Positions 12,872-25,904 of a stretch of DNA of 64,000 bases are shown piece after piece; positions within the stretch are counted from its first letter, which is position 1, and every line of letters starts with the position of its first letter. The stretch comes from Malus domestica (lineage: Eukaryota > Streptophyta > Magnoliopsida > Rosales > Rosaceae). Both the position numbers and the translations under genes were made by a program. The DNA lies in assembly GCF_042453785.1 (NCBI RefSeq), contig NC_091675.1, positions 20,818,501 to 20,882,500 on the forward strand, read 5' to 3'. The notes under the pieces are model-generated. The model was given only the letters and a program-made list of their open reading frames with translations, was not told where the DNA came from and ran no database searches.

Positions 12872-15800
12872 CTAACCACGTGAATTGGGTTCCACGTTTG
12901 TTGAAGTTATGGGAGCACACACAGCTTCTACCGACAGCCGCTTCAACACCTTCGGACATGGATCTCCAAAGTTGCTGTTGGATATGGTGACTGCACATCT
13001 CTGCTTCCCTATGCACTTCTGTGATGATCAAAGATAAAATGACAGAACACGGTTCAGTACAAGGGTTATGAATACTAGTAGATTCGGAAAACCAGATAGC
13101 ATTGTTTAGTACCTTCTGCAATACAGAGTATGACGTGGTGGCATGGCAAGTTCCTTCTTGGTAGCTCCCACAGGTTCCCAAGGGTGTTCCGAAGCTAGCG
13201 AATTTTATGGAAGAGATAGCCTGCCCTGGGTTACAGCGCAAATGAACCTTGGGGCTGTGGAAGTCTTCTACTTTTCCATAGCTTTCGATGTGCCAATTCT
13301 TGATTGTTGGGTGGTATTCAGCAACTTCAGAGCAAACACTGCTCACAGCTCTCTTTACAAGAGATATTCTAGAGGGATCCCCTCCAAGTTCCTCAAAAAG
13401 TACCAACAGATTTTGAGTTGGCTTTAACCAAGACCGAGGCACATGATAACTGAAAAAATGAAATTCACATGGAATTTAAGAGGAGAATTTGTTTGCTGAG
13501 CAATCCTCTAAATGTTTATGCCATACTTTCATACTAAAATTGTTGTTGTAAAAATACAAAGTTTTCATCATAGCGTTACTTACTATCGTTGTGTGGGTTT
13601 GCCGCAACCCAATTGACACTTTGTAGGCCTAAACCCTCCAGCATAACTGCACCCATTGCAATTACCATTCGCAAATGCTGTCCAATATCTCCCAATACTC
13701 TGCCCATTAATCCATATTTGGCCTTTTCCCATTCCCTCCATGTCCAAAGCCAATGGCTCACTTCCTTCGGGTTCATTGAAAATAGTCTGCAAAGTTGAGT
13801 GAGTATTAATAATTTTGTTCTCCCGGGTTTACATTACCACATAGAGTTCCAGTTTCCTTAGTTGCATACCTTGTGCCAAGTCAATGGCTGCTGTTTTTGT
13901 GCAATTAATGATCCGCCTATCCATTCGACAGAGGAAAAAGCATTTGGAGACGCAAGATTCATGGCTTCTCCTTTCAGTCCGACCTGTTAGAGTAGCAGGG
14001 GTAAGGAAAAATGTCTTTTTTTCATAGAAAAGTAAAACGATTTTATTTCAAAGTAAGATCGACTACCTGGTAGGTCCACTTCTGCCAAGATAAGTCCCAT
14101 TTTCCCTGGTTAAGTCCATGAAGTACAACGGGGCCGAGGATTCCAGTATTCCAAGCCTCAAAGTGTCCGCCCACATTCTTCAACAAGCAACAATAACTTG
14201 TCAGAATTAGAGAAGAAGAACAAATAGAATAAGAAAAAATAATAATTGTGGCAAACAATACTAACAGGTAATCCGACGGCAACACTCAGCAGTGCAATTC
14301 TGTTTGTTCCGGCACGTAGATTGACCTTGCCAGTATATGTGAATCTCCTACTCACCCTTGTTCCAAAGGCAGAACCTGTTATATGTTTGTTAAGTTTTTT
14401 TTTATTGTTCCTCAAGATAATATCCATGCAAGAAGCAAATCAAAATTGTACCTGTAAGCTGTCCATTAATGAAAATGTGCACAGCATGGCCTGTTGATTG
14501 AACTATAAGGGTCGGGAGTTCCCCTCCATGCAGGAAGGACTCAGATGAATCAATATCAACGCTGCAGGCACATTGAAAGAAAGATGATGTTTTAATATCT
14601 ATCTTTAAGGTTAGGAAGGATGTCACTGAAGGCATATGTAACACTGCATTGAGGCATATGTGAGGGTTGTTTGTCTTTTCAAATTGCACACCAAGCTGGT
14701 CAAATCAGAACATCCTTTTGAAAGGCTTCCTAAGAAATTCATTACTAAATCTTTCTTGTGTGAGGCAAAAATACTTCAAAGAAAATGGAAACGCAGACCT
14801 GCTTTGGAGAAATCACGAATGGTGATAAACAAAAGAGTTAGTCTCAGGAAATTCTCACCTAGTTATGTACCAGAGGTAGTCAGTACTATCCCTAGTGACA
14901 TTTATCTGTTCCAATAGACCAGGAGCGGTCATTGTTGAGCTGTCATCCAGAGAAGTAAGATCTTCATCATAACTCTCCCATGATAGCATCGGAATATTTG
15001 TTGGCAACATTTGCATTTGTGACGTTTGAACTCCAACCTAAGAAGAAGGAACGGCAAAAAGTTTCAATCTCAAAAACTTCTAAATCTTTCAATGTTCAAA
15101 GGAGATAAAGACTTCTGTTCCCGAAAGTGCGGGTCTCAGATTCTGTCAGAATAGATGCATCATAGTCCTTGACATGTTCAATGTCAAATACCTTTGCAGT
15201 GTTAAAGACTACATTTCTGCAATCAGGAAGGATACTGATGGACCAAGGAGGCAGGTTGTAGTGCATGTTATTAAACATCACTCTCGCAGCTGACTTGGAA
15301 TCATGGTTTGAAAGAAATGCAGAGCAATCTCCTGATTCGGAAGTGTACACATAAGCCTGGAATGCCAAAAGATACCAAGAATTTAGTAAACAAGATTAAC
15401 TTATGCAAGCAAACACCAAACGCTAGTTTGACAATAAGGGTGCAAACCTGTTGAAAATTCCCCAGTGAAGTTATGATTGGATCCGCTGATACTAAAGCCC
15501 GTTCACACATCTTAATAGCCTTGTGAAGCTCCTTGAGGTGACCATACTTTGGCTGCCTGATTAAACCTATTATATTTATAGTGGAGCAGTTAGCTACATT
15601 CTCAAAGTTCCAAACTTACATGCAGTAAACTGGTATCTCACAACACACACAGAGACACCAGATCAGTTTGCTTAAGCATATTTTAATTCTCACCATATTC
15701 ATCTAATGGAGCATCATAATCGTAGCTGGTAGTGATGAAAGGGCCCCCGGCTGTGCGTCCAAAATTGGTACCCCCATGGTACTGTTTCACAAGGAAACAC

Positions 15801-17666
15801 AAGAATTCAGTTTTCCATGATAGGTTTTAATACCGCACATCTTTCGTAGCCTCAAAATAGCAGTGTATGGAAACTGACCATGTAATAGTTAACAAATGAT
15901 CCTCCTTTCTGTATGAATGTCGCAACTGCATATGCTAAATCCTGAACTGGTCGTTGGTGAATTGGACCGCCAAACTCCGTAAACCTTGACAATTTTATTG
16001 AAAGAAAGAGTCAAATGGATATATTTTCATATAGCAAATTAACAAACTTGGTATTCCTAAGCAAACAAGCATATCAAACATACCAGCCACTCCATGTCTC
16101 TGTCCAAATCGTAGGCTTATAGGGTTTGTTGGGAGAGAAAGAATCGCAGTAGAAACCATTACAAGTGTTTATCTGTCACATCACCATCCACAAAACATTT
16201 GAGTGACCGCTTTAATACAAATACAAGTCATAAAACACTTTAAGAGCTTGAGAATTGGTATTCCATTGCAGGAATGCGAAATAACAGGAAATGTATAGCA
16301 ATACAACTATACAAGCTAAGATCTGCAGCATAAAGAGTGTTAATTGCTCACCACTGGATCTGGAGCATCTTCTTCCTTGCACATCACCCATGGCACTCCG
16401 GTGTCCAACCCAACCGCCATTTCTGCGGCCCAAGTAATGTAATTATGGCCAGCGGCTCCAAATAACTTACTCTGCGCTCCATACTCATTCTCAATCTGAA
16501 CCAAATGACCAAATTTAACATCTATTCTTATAACTCAACTGCAATACTTTAATTGACCGTCAAACACGAAATCATAGAGAAACGCAGAAAATTGAAATGG
16601 CTCATATACCTGAGAGAGTATGATGGGACCACCCTGGGACTCAAACAAACTTTCACTCTTCATCAGTCCCACAATCTTTTGTGTGAACCCTTGCATTGCC
16701 CTCTGTATTTACAGAAGAACACATTAAGAAATTTTACTGAATAGTAAATAGTAAATACCTCCCAGAAAGCTCCATAAATTCAACATGGACAAATTATGCA
16801 ACATAAGTAGGTAAAAAGATAAAAGGAAAAGAAAATTAACCTTGAAAGGTTCATTGTCTGTCCTGAAGCTGATGCCTGGAACATACTTCAGCCAAACAGG
16901 AAAACCCCTACAAACCACGCAATCAGAAAAATTAAATACTTTTTTTTTTATCTAAAATTAGGAAAATCCTAAAAAATTTAAAAAAAAAAGCCAAAATTAT
17001 AAGATCTAGAGAAAAAGAGTACCCAAAGTTCCACTCAGCGCAAACATAAGGGCCAATGCGAAGGTGAGCATAGAGCCCTGCCTTCTGTATGGTCTTGAGG
17101 AACCTCACCAGATCATACCTCCCTTCAAAATTGTACTGAAACCCAGCACAAAGCCAGCAACATTCAGAATTAGAGGGGAAAATAAACAGCAAACAGAGCA
17201 GAACAAAGTACCAAACATTGACTGTAAAAAGTAAAAATGAAGAGTTAAAAAGTGAAAGAGTGATACATTGCCAGGAGTAGGCTCATGCACATTCCAGAAC
17301 ACATAGGTTTCAACCACATCAAGCCCTCCATCTTTTGCCTTCTGAATCAGATCTTCCCACATCTGAACCAAAATTACATTTCTCAAATCAAATTAAAAAA
17401 AACCCAGAAAATTTAAGAGGGAAATGATGCAATTTCTTAAAACAATTGTTGAAAAAATGAAAAATTAGGGAAATGGGAAAAAAGATTTGGATTACCTCAG
17501 GAGTGCTTCTGGGGTAATGTATAGACCCAGAAATTAGGATTCTTCTCTGCCCATTAATCACAATGGCCTTCCTGTCATATGTGACAGCACAGTGAACCAG
17601 CTGAAAACCCAGCAGCAAAAACAACCCAATGAAAAAACCCAGCTTGGAAGCTGAGTTTGGTTCCAT
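12872..17666 (-). CDS. BGAL3: beta-galactosidase, GH35, with C-terminal SUEL-type lectin domain
   Basis: Nineteen exons: 17666-17496, 17362-17267, 17135-17023, 16907-16841, 16702-16610, 16495-16352, 16172-16084, 15984-15879, 15781-15694, 15566-15448, 15356-15192, 15037-14859, 14561-14452, 14375-14266, 14177-14067, 13983-13870, 13786-13584, 13449-13113, 13018-12872. The lengths sum to 853 codons plus stop with all phases closing. A signal peptide (residues 1-26, [18 protein letters not shown]) directs it to the apoplast. The GH35 motif [14 protein letters not shown] holds the acid/base Glu184; Glu253 in TETWSGW is the expected nucleophile. A galactose-binding lectin (SUEL) domain rich in Cys covers about residues 760-840. 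The length and lectin domain match the BGAL1/BGAL3 group of cell-wall galactosidases that remove galactose from pectin side chains; BGAL3 is the best guess among paralogues. Introns are short and regular, and no defects are seen. Confidence 0.95.
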
Positions 17667-17856
17667 GGCCTTGCCTTCTCTCTCTCCTCCTCCTCTCTCT
17701 AAACCAAAATGGTAGACAAAACTCAAAGCAGAGAGGAATTGTGAAATGTGGAAGGAAGGAGAGAAAGGGCAGCAGCAACTCAGAGAGTGTGGTGAAGCAG
17801 CAAGGTGTCCACACTCACAGGTCTGTGAGTCTGTGAGTCTGTGACTCTCAGCAGAG

Positions 17857-17865
17857 CTATATAAT
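17857..17865 (-). promoter_or_regulatory. possible TATA box of the BGAL3 gene
   Basis: The minus strand reads ATTATATAG about 190 bp upstream of the BGAL3 ATG, next to a short GTCTGTGA-type simple repeat (17819-17890). Spacing is plausible, but other TATA-like runs are close by. Confidence 0.35.
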
Positions 17866-17866
17866 A

Positions 17867-18919
17867 TGTGCGTCTGTGTGTCTGTGTGTCTATTCTCTAA
17901 ATATATATATATAGGAATCAAATAGGAAAATACTGGGAAATTACAGAAATGTTTTTTACTAGTGAACTTATTACTAGTGTAACATATGCAGACAGATTTG
18001 ACCGAGAAAAAACATACGCAGGCAGACAGGTCGCAGGGGATCACAGTTGAGAAATCACAAGTGTCATGGCTCGTCACTGCGTGGCCGTTGGCTACAAGTA
18101 TTACCTGTCAAATAAAGGGGAGGAAATTACATGCTTTTGACTTAATCTGGAAACTGTAGAGCGTTGCTTTTAACCTTAATCTTGTAAAGTCCACTTTTGC
18201 GCTTATTTCCATTAGTACTATTGTTTTATTGCATAATAAGTTTGACCCCTTTTTTTCTCTTTCACCAATAATCTTAATGTTAAATCACGAATTTGAAGGT
18301 AAATATATTTGTATCTAAAGTTATGTGTTCGAATTTGTTCTCCATCAATATTTTTAAATAGTATGTTTGGGTAATCAAAGTTATACATGAAAATTATATG
18401 GATATTGATAGAAGGTGAAGTTGTCTATAAAGACGATCAAGGCATGACGAGTGGTAATAAATTTTAGTAAAGATATTCAGATTTTATAGAACGTTAATTA
18501 GATGAAGTAAATTAGAGTTCTATCTTTCACAGCCTCGCTTTCTCTTTTTGCACTCATTTTCTTCTCAAAAATTAAAGACAAATAACACTTGGTAAATCAC
18601 CCATCTTGTTTCTTTTTCTTTCTTTTTTTGGCCAAAGTTTTTGTAGAGGGCTTTGACCATGTCAAGGTAACTATGACCAAAGGGTAATATCGTCATTATA
18701 TGCCTCTCTTGTGACCCACACATTGGCAGTTCCATGTGAACCCACAAACCCCTTCGGTTCATGTAAATCCTAATAAACTCCCTTCCCTCCATCGTCACAT
18801 TTTTGGCACATTTCTTCCTTCGCACCGACTCCAAACCTTTTCTCTCCCAACTCAGCCTAAGTTTTAATCTCTCCACTACACTGCAGAAAAAAATAGTGAC
18901 ATCCTGTGTTAATAAATAA
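17867..18919. other. intergenic, upstream of BGAL3
   Basis: No supported gene. A 103-codon open frame on the minus strand (18565-18876) shows no recognisable domain and has no introns or context supporting it. Confidence 0.45.
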
Positions 18920-19123
18920 GAGCTTTATTTGGAAAGTGATTTTAAATTACTTGAAACGTTTTAAGAGAAAATGATTTAGGTTTCAAAAGTACTTGAAATG
19001 CTTCTTGCATAAAACATCATTTACGTGTTTTTTGCAAGAAACACTTCAAGTGTTTTTCTAATATTGGTTTCAAAAGTATTTTATCGGCCTTCAATCATTT
19101 AAAAACACTTCATAAATGAGCTC
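18920..19123. mobile_element. PIF/Harbinger-like MITE
   Basis: A 204-bp foldback. Left end GAGCTTTATTTGGAAAGTG pairs with the right end ...CACTTCATAAATGAGCTC, and it is flanked by TAA on both sides (18917-18919 and 19124-19126), the TSD class of Tourist-type MITEs. Confidence 0.65.
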
Positions 19124-20679
19124 TAAAAATATGTCAATTTTTTTTTAAATGTCTTTATTCCATTGATATAGAACACCACGTCGGCATGTGGCAGTTTAAA
19201 TGTGTCTTGCAATGTATGTTGTTGTTCCTAAGGAGATATTTTTCAGTGTGCAACTAACCGAAAACACTGCTCAGTACATCAAGTTTTATATTACAAATGG
19301 TTGGATACTTACAAAAAAAAAATTTAATCACTTATATTATAACATTTAATGTATTTAATTATGTTCCAAACACAGTAAAAAATTTCTGGTCCGTGAGCTG
19401 CAACCAGTAGTCAGTACATCTGTTATCTCTGTCGGCGAAGATCTCAATTCACAAAGACAGCTGTCATTCAAGATTAGAAGCAATACTAGCTATTATTTTA
19501 TTGTGATAAAATAATTGCGAAATCTTCTTAGGAATGTGCTATTGTACTGATTTTATATTATTCCTGTACGTCAATGTTACGGTCATGTTAAATTCATTAT
19601 TTTCATTTTATATTACAGAGCTTGCATCTAGCGAGTAGTGACCTTCTCATGGTCAAATTTATTATTTCCATTTTCCGTTTCACTTCGAGAAGAGAAATTT
19701 TTAGATTCGAACAACTAAACCATATAACATTCAATTGAAGACACATTAAATGGGTTATTTATAATTTTAAATTGTCGTACAGTATTTCAGTTTTAGTGGG
19801 CAAGTGTAGATAAAATATAGGAAATGTAAAAATGTAACTGAACAGGGTTTTTTTGTATCTTATGTTGGACGATCACGTGATATGGTTGTCCGGACCTCAT
19901 CAATGGAGAATCAAGTTCCTGTCCCACTCGTCGGTTTATATATTTATGATTGAGCTATAATTGACTGAAACATTTTCACTGTGGTCGAGTGGGACCTAAA
20001 CGGTCAGTGGATCAATGGTGAGCCGTTCAACTAGACCCTCAATAATATATTTTATTTCACGCCTATAAAAGAAATTGATAAATAAAATTATCCTTCAAAC
20101 GATATAATTTCTATACGATGTGTACTTCTAAAATTGTAAATTCAAACTTCAAATGAAAAGTATACGTAACATTACCATGGCAACAACGTTATTTTTGTTT
20201 ATCAATTTAAACAAAGAAATATCAATGAAACTTCTCATATTTTCAAGTATGAAAACTTAAAAAACGTCTTTCAACATTAAAGCACATTCCTGCTCCAATT
20301 GTTTTTTGATTGCCGGGAGAAAGTTAGCCGTTGCAGCTTTCTCTTTGTTAAATAATCAATAGTGAACATCAAAAGCTCCTGCTTTAATTTGTCGTTTTTT
20401 AATTACTAAAATGGTTTAATTATGACTATAATAATCACATCCTCATGTGCTCTTTAATTATACTAATCCGTTGTGGTGACTGGTGAGTCCAGAGTGGAAC
20501 AGGGTTGGTCATGGTCTAAGTAATGATCCTCTGTCCATTCATATATCCCCATGTGGCATGCGTAATGTGTAACTAGTAGCCTCATTAATCAACCAATTCA
20601 CAGGAAGCTTCTCTTTTGCCTATGTTCCTTCCTTCTTTGGTTTTTACCCTAAACTTTTTTAAAGGATACGATAATAATT
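19124..20679. other. intergenic
   Basis: AT-rich DNA without a supported gene or bounded element. Confidence 0.45.
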
Positions 20680-20886
20680 TCATTGATAGAAAAAAGGATT
20701 ATAATTAAAATCTTGCAAAAGAACGTCTTGTATGATATCATGAGAGTTCTCCTTCCAAACTACATCGCTATCAATGCCTAAAGCAAACCGAACGAGTCGA
20801 TGAGCCACTCCATTGCAACGACAAGGAACAAAAACGAAGCTCACCTCTTGGAATGTTAGAATTCCTCTGTTCCACATCGGCCACAT
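20680..20886 (-). pseudogene. LINE-type RNase H domain fragment
   Basis: A 68-codon open frame reads EVSFVFVPCRCNGVAHRLVR..., then a run ending DIIQDVLLQD. This is the C-terminal pattern of the RNase H-like domain of plant LINE retroelements (V-P-R-x-x-N-x-V-A-H-x-L-A-R). No reverse transcriptase is adjacent, so this is an isolated relic. Confidence 0.6.
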
Positions 20887-21047
20887 AATTTGAGAACAAG
20901 CCCTTTAAGTAAAATTAATCTATTCTAATTAACATTGAGGCCTTTTGTATTAAAACCTCACACATAACGGATTGAGCAGGTCTCCAAGTGGGGACAATAT
21001 CGGTATTGTTGGAGTAGGCCCATAACCCGTCTACCTGAAATTTAAGA

Positions 21048-21115
21048 TGGAACTTGTAAGTTTGAAGCCAAATATTTAACCTGGAACTTGTAAGTTTGAA
21101 GCCAAATATTTAACC
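21048..21115. repeat. perfect 34-bp tandem duplication
   Basis: Two identical 34-bp copies (21048-21081 and 21082-21115) starting TGGAACTTGTAAGTTTGAAG, in otherwise unique AT-rich DNA. Confidence 0.95.
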
Positions 21116-22800
21116 TCCTCAGTTACACAACCAAAAGTGAAAAAATCAATCTCTACAATGAACGAAGCATCGCTCTCCACAACAAACTTTATATGACATC
21201 GTAAGTTTCAAACTTTCAGATCGCCAAAATTTCAATATGAGCAGCGAATGAGACGACCATAAAACGCCAAACTCCCCACGTACTTCTATTTTTTGATACA
21301 AAGATAGGTTTTTTTATTAGCATCTCACGCATTGTTGTATACACTCCGCATAAAATGTATTATTAAATTACTTATTTACCTAATATGAAATAACTGTTTA
21401 ACCCATACGATTTTAAAGAATAGGAGGATCAGCCCATTGATTCCATCCAAGAGGAGTAGTGGTGCGAGATTTAAATGGAATGTGGGGGCGTATAGAGAGT
21501 GTGGGATGTAAGGGTAATATTGAAAAGTATGTGAGATGTATTGATATATTTTCATTTAAAAAGTAAATGTGAATATCAATACAATTTTTTTCTTAGGCAT
21601 TTTACCTTGGAAAAAAAATCGTGGCCGGAAGGTTATAGCAAAAGCCATAAAAATTTTAATTTTATACATTGGAAGAATCAGTTTTATAATTAAACGACTA
21701 GGATATGAGAAGGGAATAACTGAAAGAAAGAAAATCGATTAGTTATTCAAAGTAGTAGGTATTTAACATGCAGTCAACAAAATATGACACGTGGGTCATG
21801 ACTGGTCAGGATCCAATACACTGACAGTTGCACGTGGCCCAACTAGATAACGACAGCTGTCCATTTTAATTCTCTAAACTCATAGCCTAACACCTCTATT
21901 TTTCTAATCAAATGTCATCTTCTCTCTCGCCAAAAATCTCCAGCGACCATCATCTCCCACTAGTCACTTGCACTGTTCACCGTCCGCTCCCACCGGCCAA
22001 ACGTCCTTCATTGGAGTTCTCCTCAAACCCCGAATTAGACCATGATACCAAATCGATGACAAATCCTCCGTTGACAACATTCACGTCTTTTCCTCCTGCC
22101 TCTCTCCTTCCTCGACCCCAACCTCAATCCACCATTTTTTTCAGGTGCAACCATGGCAACCAGGAGAGAAAGGTGGCGCGAGTCGCGACCTATGAGTGGG
22201 TAGGTGCAAACATCCTTCGATGACGAAAGAGAGGGTTGGATTATGAGTGGGCAAGGCTGGGTTCGACGGAAGATGTTTTGGCGGAAGGGAAGGCTCAACG
22301 AAGGAGAGGTTTTTGCAGACGAGATCTGCGGCAGACAACAACATAGGCTTAGGAGGTGAGAGGGACGGAGGAGAGAGTGACTGTTGGGTTATGGGTGCAA
22401 TGTTAGACTTGGTTGTTTGGTTATAGATTTAGAGAGAGTTTTGGTTGACATGTGTCTTTTATTTATTGGTGGTCAGTAAAACTATACACTGACCAGTCAT
22501 TGTTGAAGTATAAAAAACCCTAAAGATATTCTATTTTAAAGGGCAGAAATGCAGGTTAAGTTACATAACAAGCCAATTACAATAAGGGAACTTTCATGAA
22601 AAAGGCTTGGACTAAGTTTATTTTAATAAAAAAAAAACCATGCTATAACTTTATTTAATTAAAAAGACTTAAATTTTAATGAAAAATCCTTAAATTGTAA
22701 TAAAAGGACAAAAGAACTTAAATTTTAATGAAAATGACATAATTTTAATATTAAAAAATTAATAAAAAAAAATTTGACACACCGAGCCACACGTCCTCAC
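21116..22800. other. intergenic
   Basis: No supported gene. The open frame at 21912-22223 is Pro/Ser-rich without a recognisable family. A stretch around 22650-22750 repeats CTTAAATTTTAATGAAAA loosely. Confidence 0.4.
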
Positions 22801-22802
22801 AC

Positions 22803-22902
22803 TGTTTATGAAACTTAGACACTATTTATGAAACATACTGCACTTTTTATGAAAACTTACGATACTGTTTATGAAACTTAATACATTGTTTATGAAACTT
22901 AA
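22803..22902. repeat. short degenerate tandem array
   Basis: Five imperfect copies of a roughly 20-bp unit around the core TTTATGAAACTTA occur back to back (near 22804, 22825, 22847, 22864, 22885). It is a minisatellite-like array with no known role. Confidence 0.75.
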
Positions 22903-23914
22903 AGATATTCTTGTCTCCTCTCTCGAACTCAATCTCTCTAGCATCGAGAGAAGAAGGCTCTCACTCTCCCACTTACCTTCACAAATCAACCCCAAACTTA
23001 GCATATTTGAAGTATGTGGGATGCAAAGATCACAGTGGTGGTATTGCATGTGGGATCGGTACAGTGTGGACCTCGGCACCATTAATGCTCGAGAGCTTGA
23101 AGCTCTCAAACTCAAACCCAAGTGAGGTCTCTACTTACTTTTGAATTTCTGGGTATTCGATCTCTTTTTTGAGAGTTTCGAGATCGGAAGTAACACAAAA
23201 TGGTTGATTAAGCATTTGGTAGTCATATGTTTGGACGGAAAAGCATACGCCTGTTGCTTGGTGTCACACCCTCATTGCTATCAACTCTACACTCAAGGTG
23301 CCAACTTCACCAGCGAGGTTGCTTTTATGTCTTCCGAGTACCTGGACATGATATGGAGACGAATCTGATTTTTGTCTTCTGGGTTTCAACCTTTGCAACT
23401 TCTGCGCATACGAACCCCAGCCCCCACACAAATTCCAACAAAATGTCGTTGAGTTTGAAGTCGGCTGGTGTTGGTAATGCATCCATTCTCCCTCTCTTGT
23501 TTCTGGGATGTTTGAATGAAGGATTTGTTGTATCGGTTTATATTGGGGGATACGCCCAGCGCAGGTTGGGTTTTTTATGTTTTTTATGTTTTTGTTCTTT
23601 TGTCCTTATCATTAAATAAAGTTAGTGGATGGTTTTTGATTAAAATGTAAAGATTTGAAGCCATTTTCATTAGTTTTCCTTTACAATAAATATTGAATTC
23701 TTCATTCATTACATCGTACGTAAGACATTCAACTTATATAAAAACGAAATACAATTAAATCATAGTGATAGTAACATCATTAAAATAGGTTAAATAACCT
23801 TATTATTTGTTGAGTACCAAAGCACCCTATCTTTTATTTTTGCTAGATTGCATCAATTTTCGAAGGATTCAACGTACTAATAACTTGCGGGGATAAATTG
23901 TGTCCCCACCAAAG
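22903..23914. other. intergenic with short open frames
   Basis: Several overlapping short open frames (for example 23227-23619, 130 codons) show no recognisable domain. They may be a relic of a gene or of an element, but I cannot name either. Confidence 0.35.
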
Positions 23915-23923
23915 GGTTCAACG

Positions 23924-24129
23924 GGAAAAGGATTTGAGGGATCCCGTGATCGTGATCATGACCGTTCATCGTTCATCGTTCATCGTGCGGTAAAAAATCA
24001 TTTCAAAATTTAAAATTAAATATAAATAGTATCTAACGAAAACTGACCGCACAATGTACGATAAATAGTAACGATATCGGGATCCTTAGGATCCCCAGAA
24101 AAAAAGAATCCGTCGAGAATCCTTTTTCC
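23924..24129. mobile_element. MULE-like MITE, 206 bp
   Basis: It is flanked by the perfect 9-bp TSD GGTTCAACG (23915-23923 and 24130-24138). Ends are GGAAAAGGATT and AATCCTTTTTCC, near-complementary. The interior carries GTTCATC repeated three times and is the inverse of the element at 32613-32823, so they are one family. Confidence 0.8.
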
Positions 24130-24435
24130 GGTTCAACGTACTAATAACTTGTGGGGGATCCATCCAAATGGCCATGTGTAGATCCCTAGGACCCTAGATA
24201 CATCCTCGCTGGTGCATGATCCTAAGTAAATTCGAAGCTTCTTTATCCGAGCACAAAATCATCAATAGCATTAATTTTGTTAATTACCATCAACGAACCC
24301 TAGTAAATATTTTTACCCCATTCTTTACGACACATCGTAAATCAAATTCTTAATGAATATGGGTTCCAATTTAATCACATTACCAATGTAGTTACCTTGA
24401 TTAAAAATGTGGCCTAAGAATATAATCTCTCTAAC

Positions 24436-25266
24436 CACAGCCGGCCTTGAGAATTGGGGGCTCTAGGCGAGCCTTCAAAGTGGGGCCCTATAGTTTTCTA
24501 ACTCCCGATTCTTTATACATTGATACGTATAAAAAATAATTCACTAAATACATAAAAAATTCTATTTCTACATCAAATATAATTAAAAATTAATATCAAA
24601 ATAAAGTAGATATACAAACATTACTTAAATATTACATGTCTCACATTTTTAGACGCAAATGTACTAAATATTTGCATTCAAGAATCTGAGATTGAGAGTG
24701 AAGAACAATAAAACTTGATGATCAAGAGAGTAATGAACAATAACACTTAATTGACGAGTATAATAGATTGAACAATGCCAATTGTTTTTCTTGTGTTTTT
24801 TTTTTAAATCAACATCACACTAACAAATCAAATATTAAAATAATACATTATTGAAAAGCAAAATATAAATTCAAAGTTCTGATTACCTAAATTATAATCT
24901 TAAAAACCATGTGATAGTTGATTTAAACATTCGATATAAATGGACATATGGAAAGTTGAAAGAAAAAAAAAATTGCAAATGGACTTGAGTTTTATAACTT
25001 TATATGCATTTGGACGGAAGGATTGGGAGCAAATTTAAAAAAACAAGAAAAAACTAGAGACTAAAAATGCAGCTCCATGTTTTGAATTAAACACCCCAAT
25101 GAAAATTGAAGCTGAACATTTCCCCTACACCAACAAATGAATTATAATATATCTTACTTTTTCTATATTTATATGTTATTTACAAGATATATAATTTTTT
25201 TGGTGGCCTTTCGAAGTGGGGGCCCTAGGCGGGGCTCTTTATGGACTACCCTCAAGGTCGACCTTG
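24436..25266. mobile_element. non-autonomous hAT element, 831 bp
   Basis: An 8-bp TSD TCTCTAAC (24428-24435 and 25267-25274) is perfect. Terminal inverted repeats are CACAGCCGGCCTTGAG and, read from the other end, CAAGGTCGACCTTGAG. Subterminal GGGGCCCTA/GGGGCTCT blocks recur at both ends. The interior is AT-rich with no transposase. Confidence 0.85.
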
Positions 25267-25390
25267 TCTCTAACCTACAAATTTATTATACTATATCTAT
25301 ATATTTGTTGTTAAATTGTTAGTGAGAAAAAAAAACTGCCAATTAAGACAAGTCGTGATGTATGATATATATCGAGGCTGCATTTAACAT

Positions 25391-25868
25391 CATTGTTATA
25401 AAAATCCCACTGCGCTAGGCGGCTGTCCACTGCCTCAATTAATGCCTAGGCATTTGAAAATTAAGAAATTGCGTCTAAACCTACTGAGGCGCCCGCCTAG
25501 GCACTCACCTAGCCCGCCTAGACTCACCTATGCACCTGCCTAAATTGTGAGTCATTTAGACAGAAAATAGATAACTTTCATTTTGCATTTTATTTTGTTC
25601 AATAAATTGCAAGACACTTGTTGAATGCTTAAATGAACACATATTATATGCTAGTTCCCAATGTTTTCATACTTCATAATACATATGTCATTCTATTTTG
25701 TAGTTTATAATGAAATTATATTCATTTTAAGTATAAACAGACACTTATTTACATGAAATATAATAGATTTGCTCAAATCCGCCTATTCCACCTAAGCCCC
25801 ACCTGGCCGCCTAGGCGCTAGGCTTTAACCCGTTGCCTAACTAACACCTAGCGTCTTTTAGAACCTTG
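25391..25868. mobile_element. non-autonomous hAT element, 478 bp
   Basis: The 8-bp TSD is TTTAACAT / TTTAACGT (25383-25390 and 25869-25876, 7 of 8 match). The ends are CATTGTTATAAAAATC and, inverted, CAAGGTTCTAAAAGAC. Both subterminal zones are full of CGCCTAGGC-like motifs, possibly transposase-binding sites. Confidence 0.75.
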
Positions 25869-25904
25869 TTTAACGTGTATCTCGACCATACTCAAGCACC
25901 ACAT

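Noticed and set aside
12861-13442. Last BGAL3 exon as one uninterrupted frame
   Set aside because: The frame reads through an intron (13019-13112); splicing restores the conserved KCIGKQRC end of the lectin domain.
18565-18876. 103-codon open frame upstream of BGAL3
   Set aside because: No recognisable domain, no conserved context and AT-rich surroundings; it cannot be told from chance.
22803-22902. CRISPR-like repeat array
   Set aside because: Units are back to back with no spacers, and the genome is a plant's.
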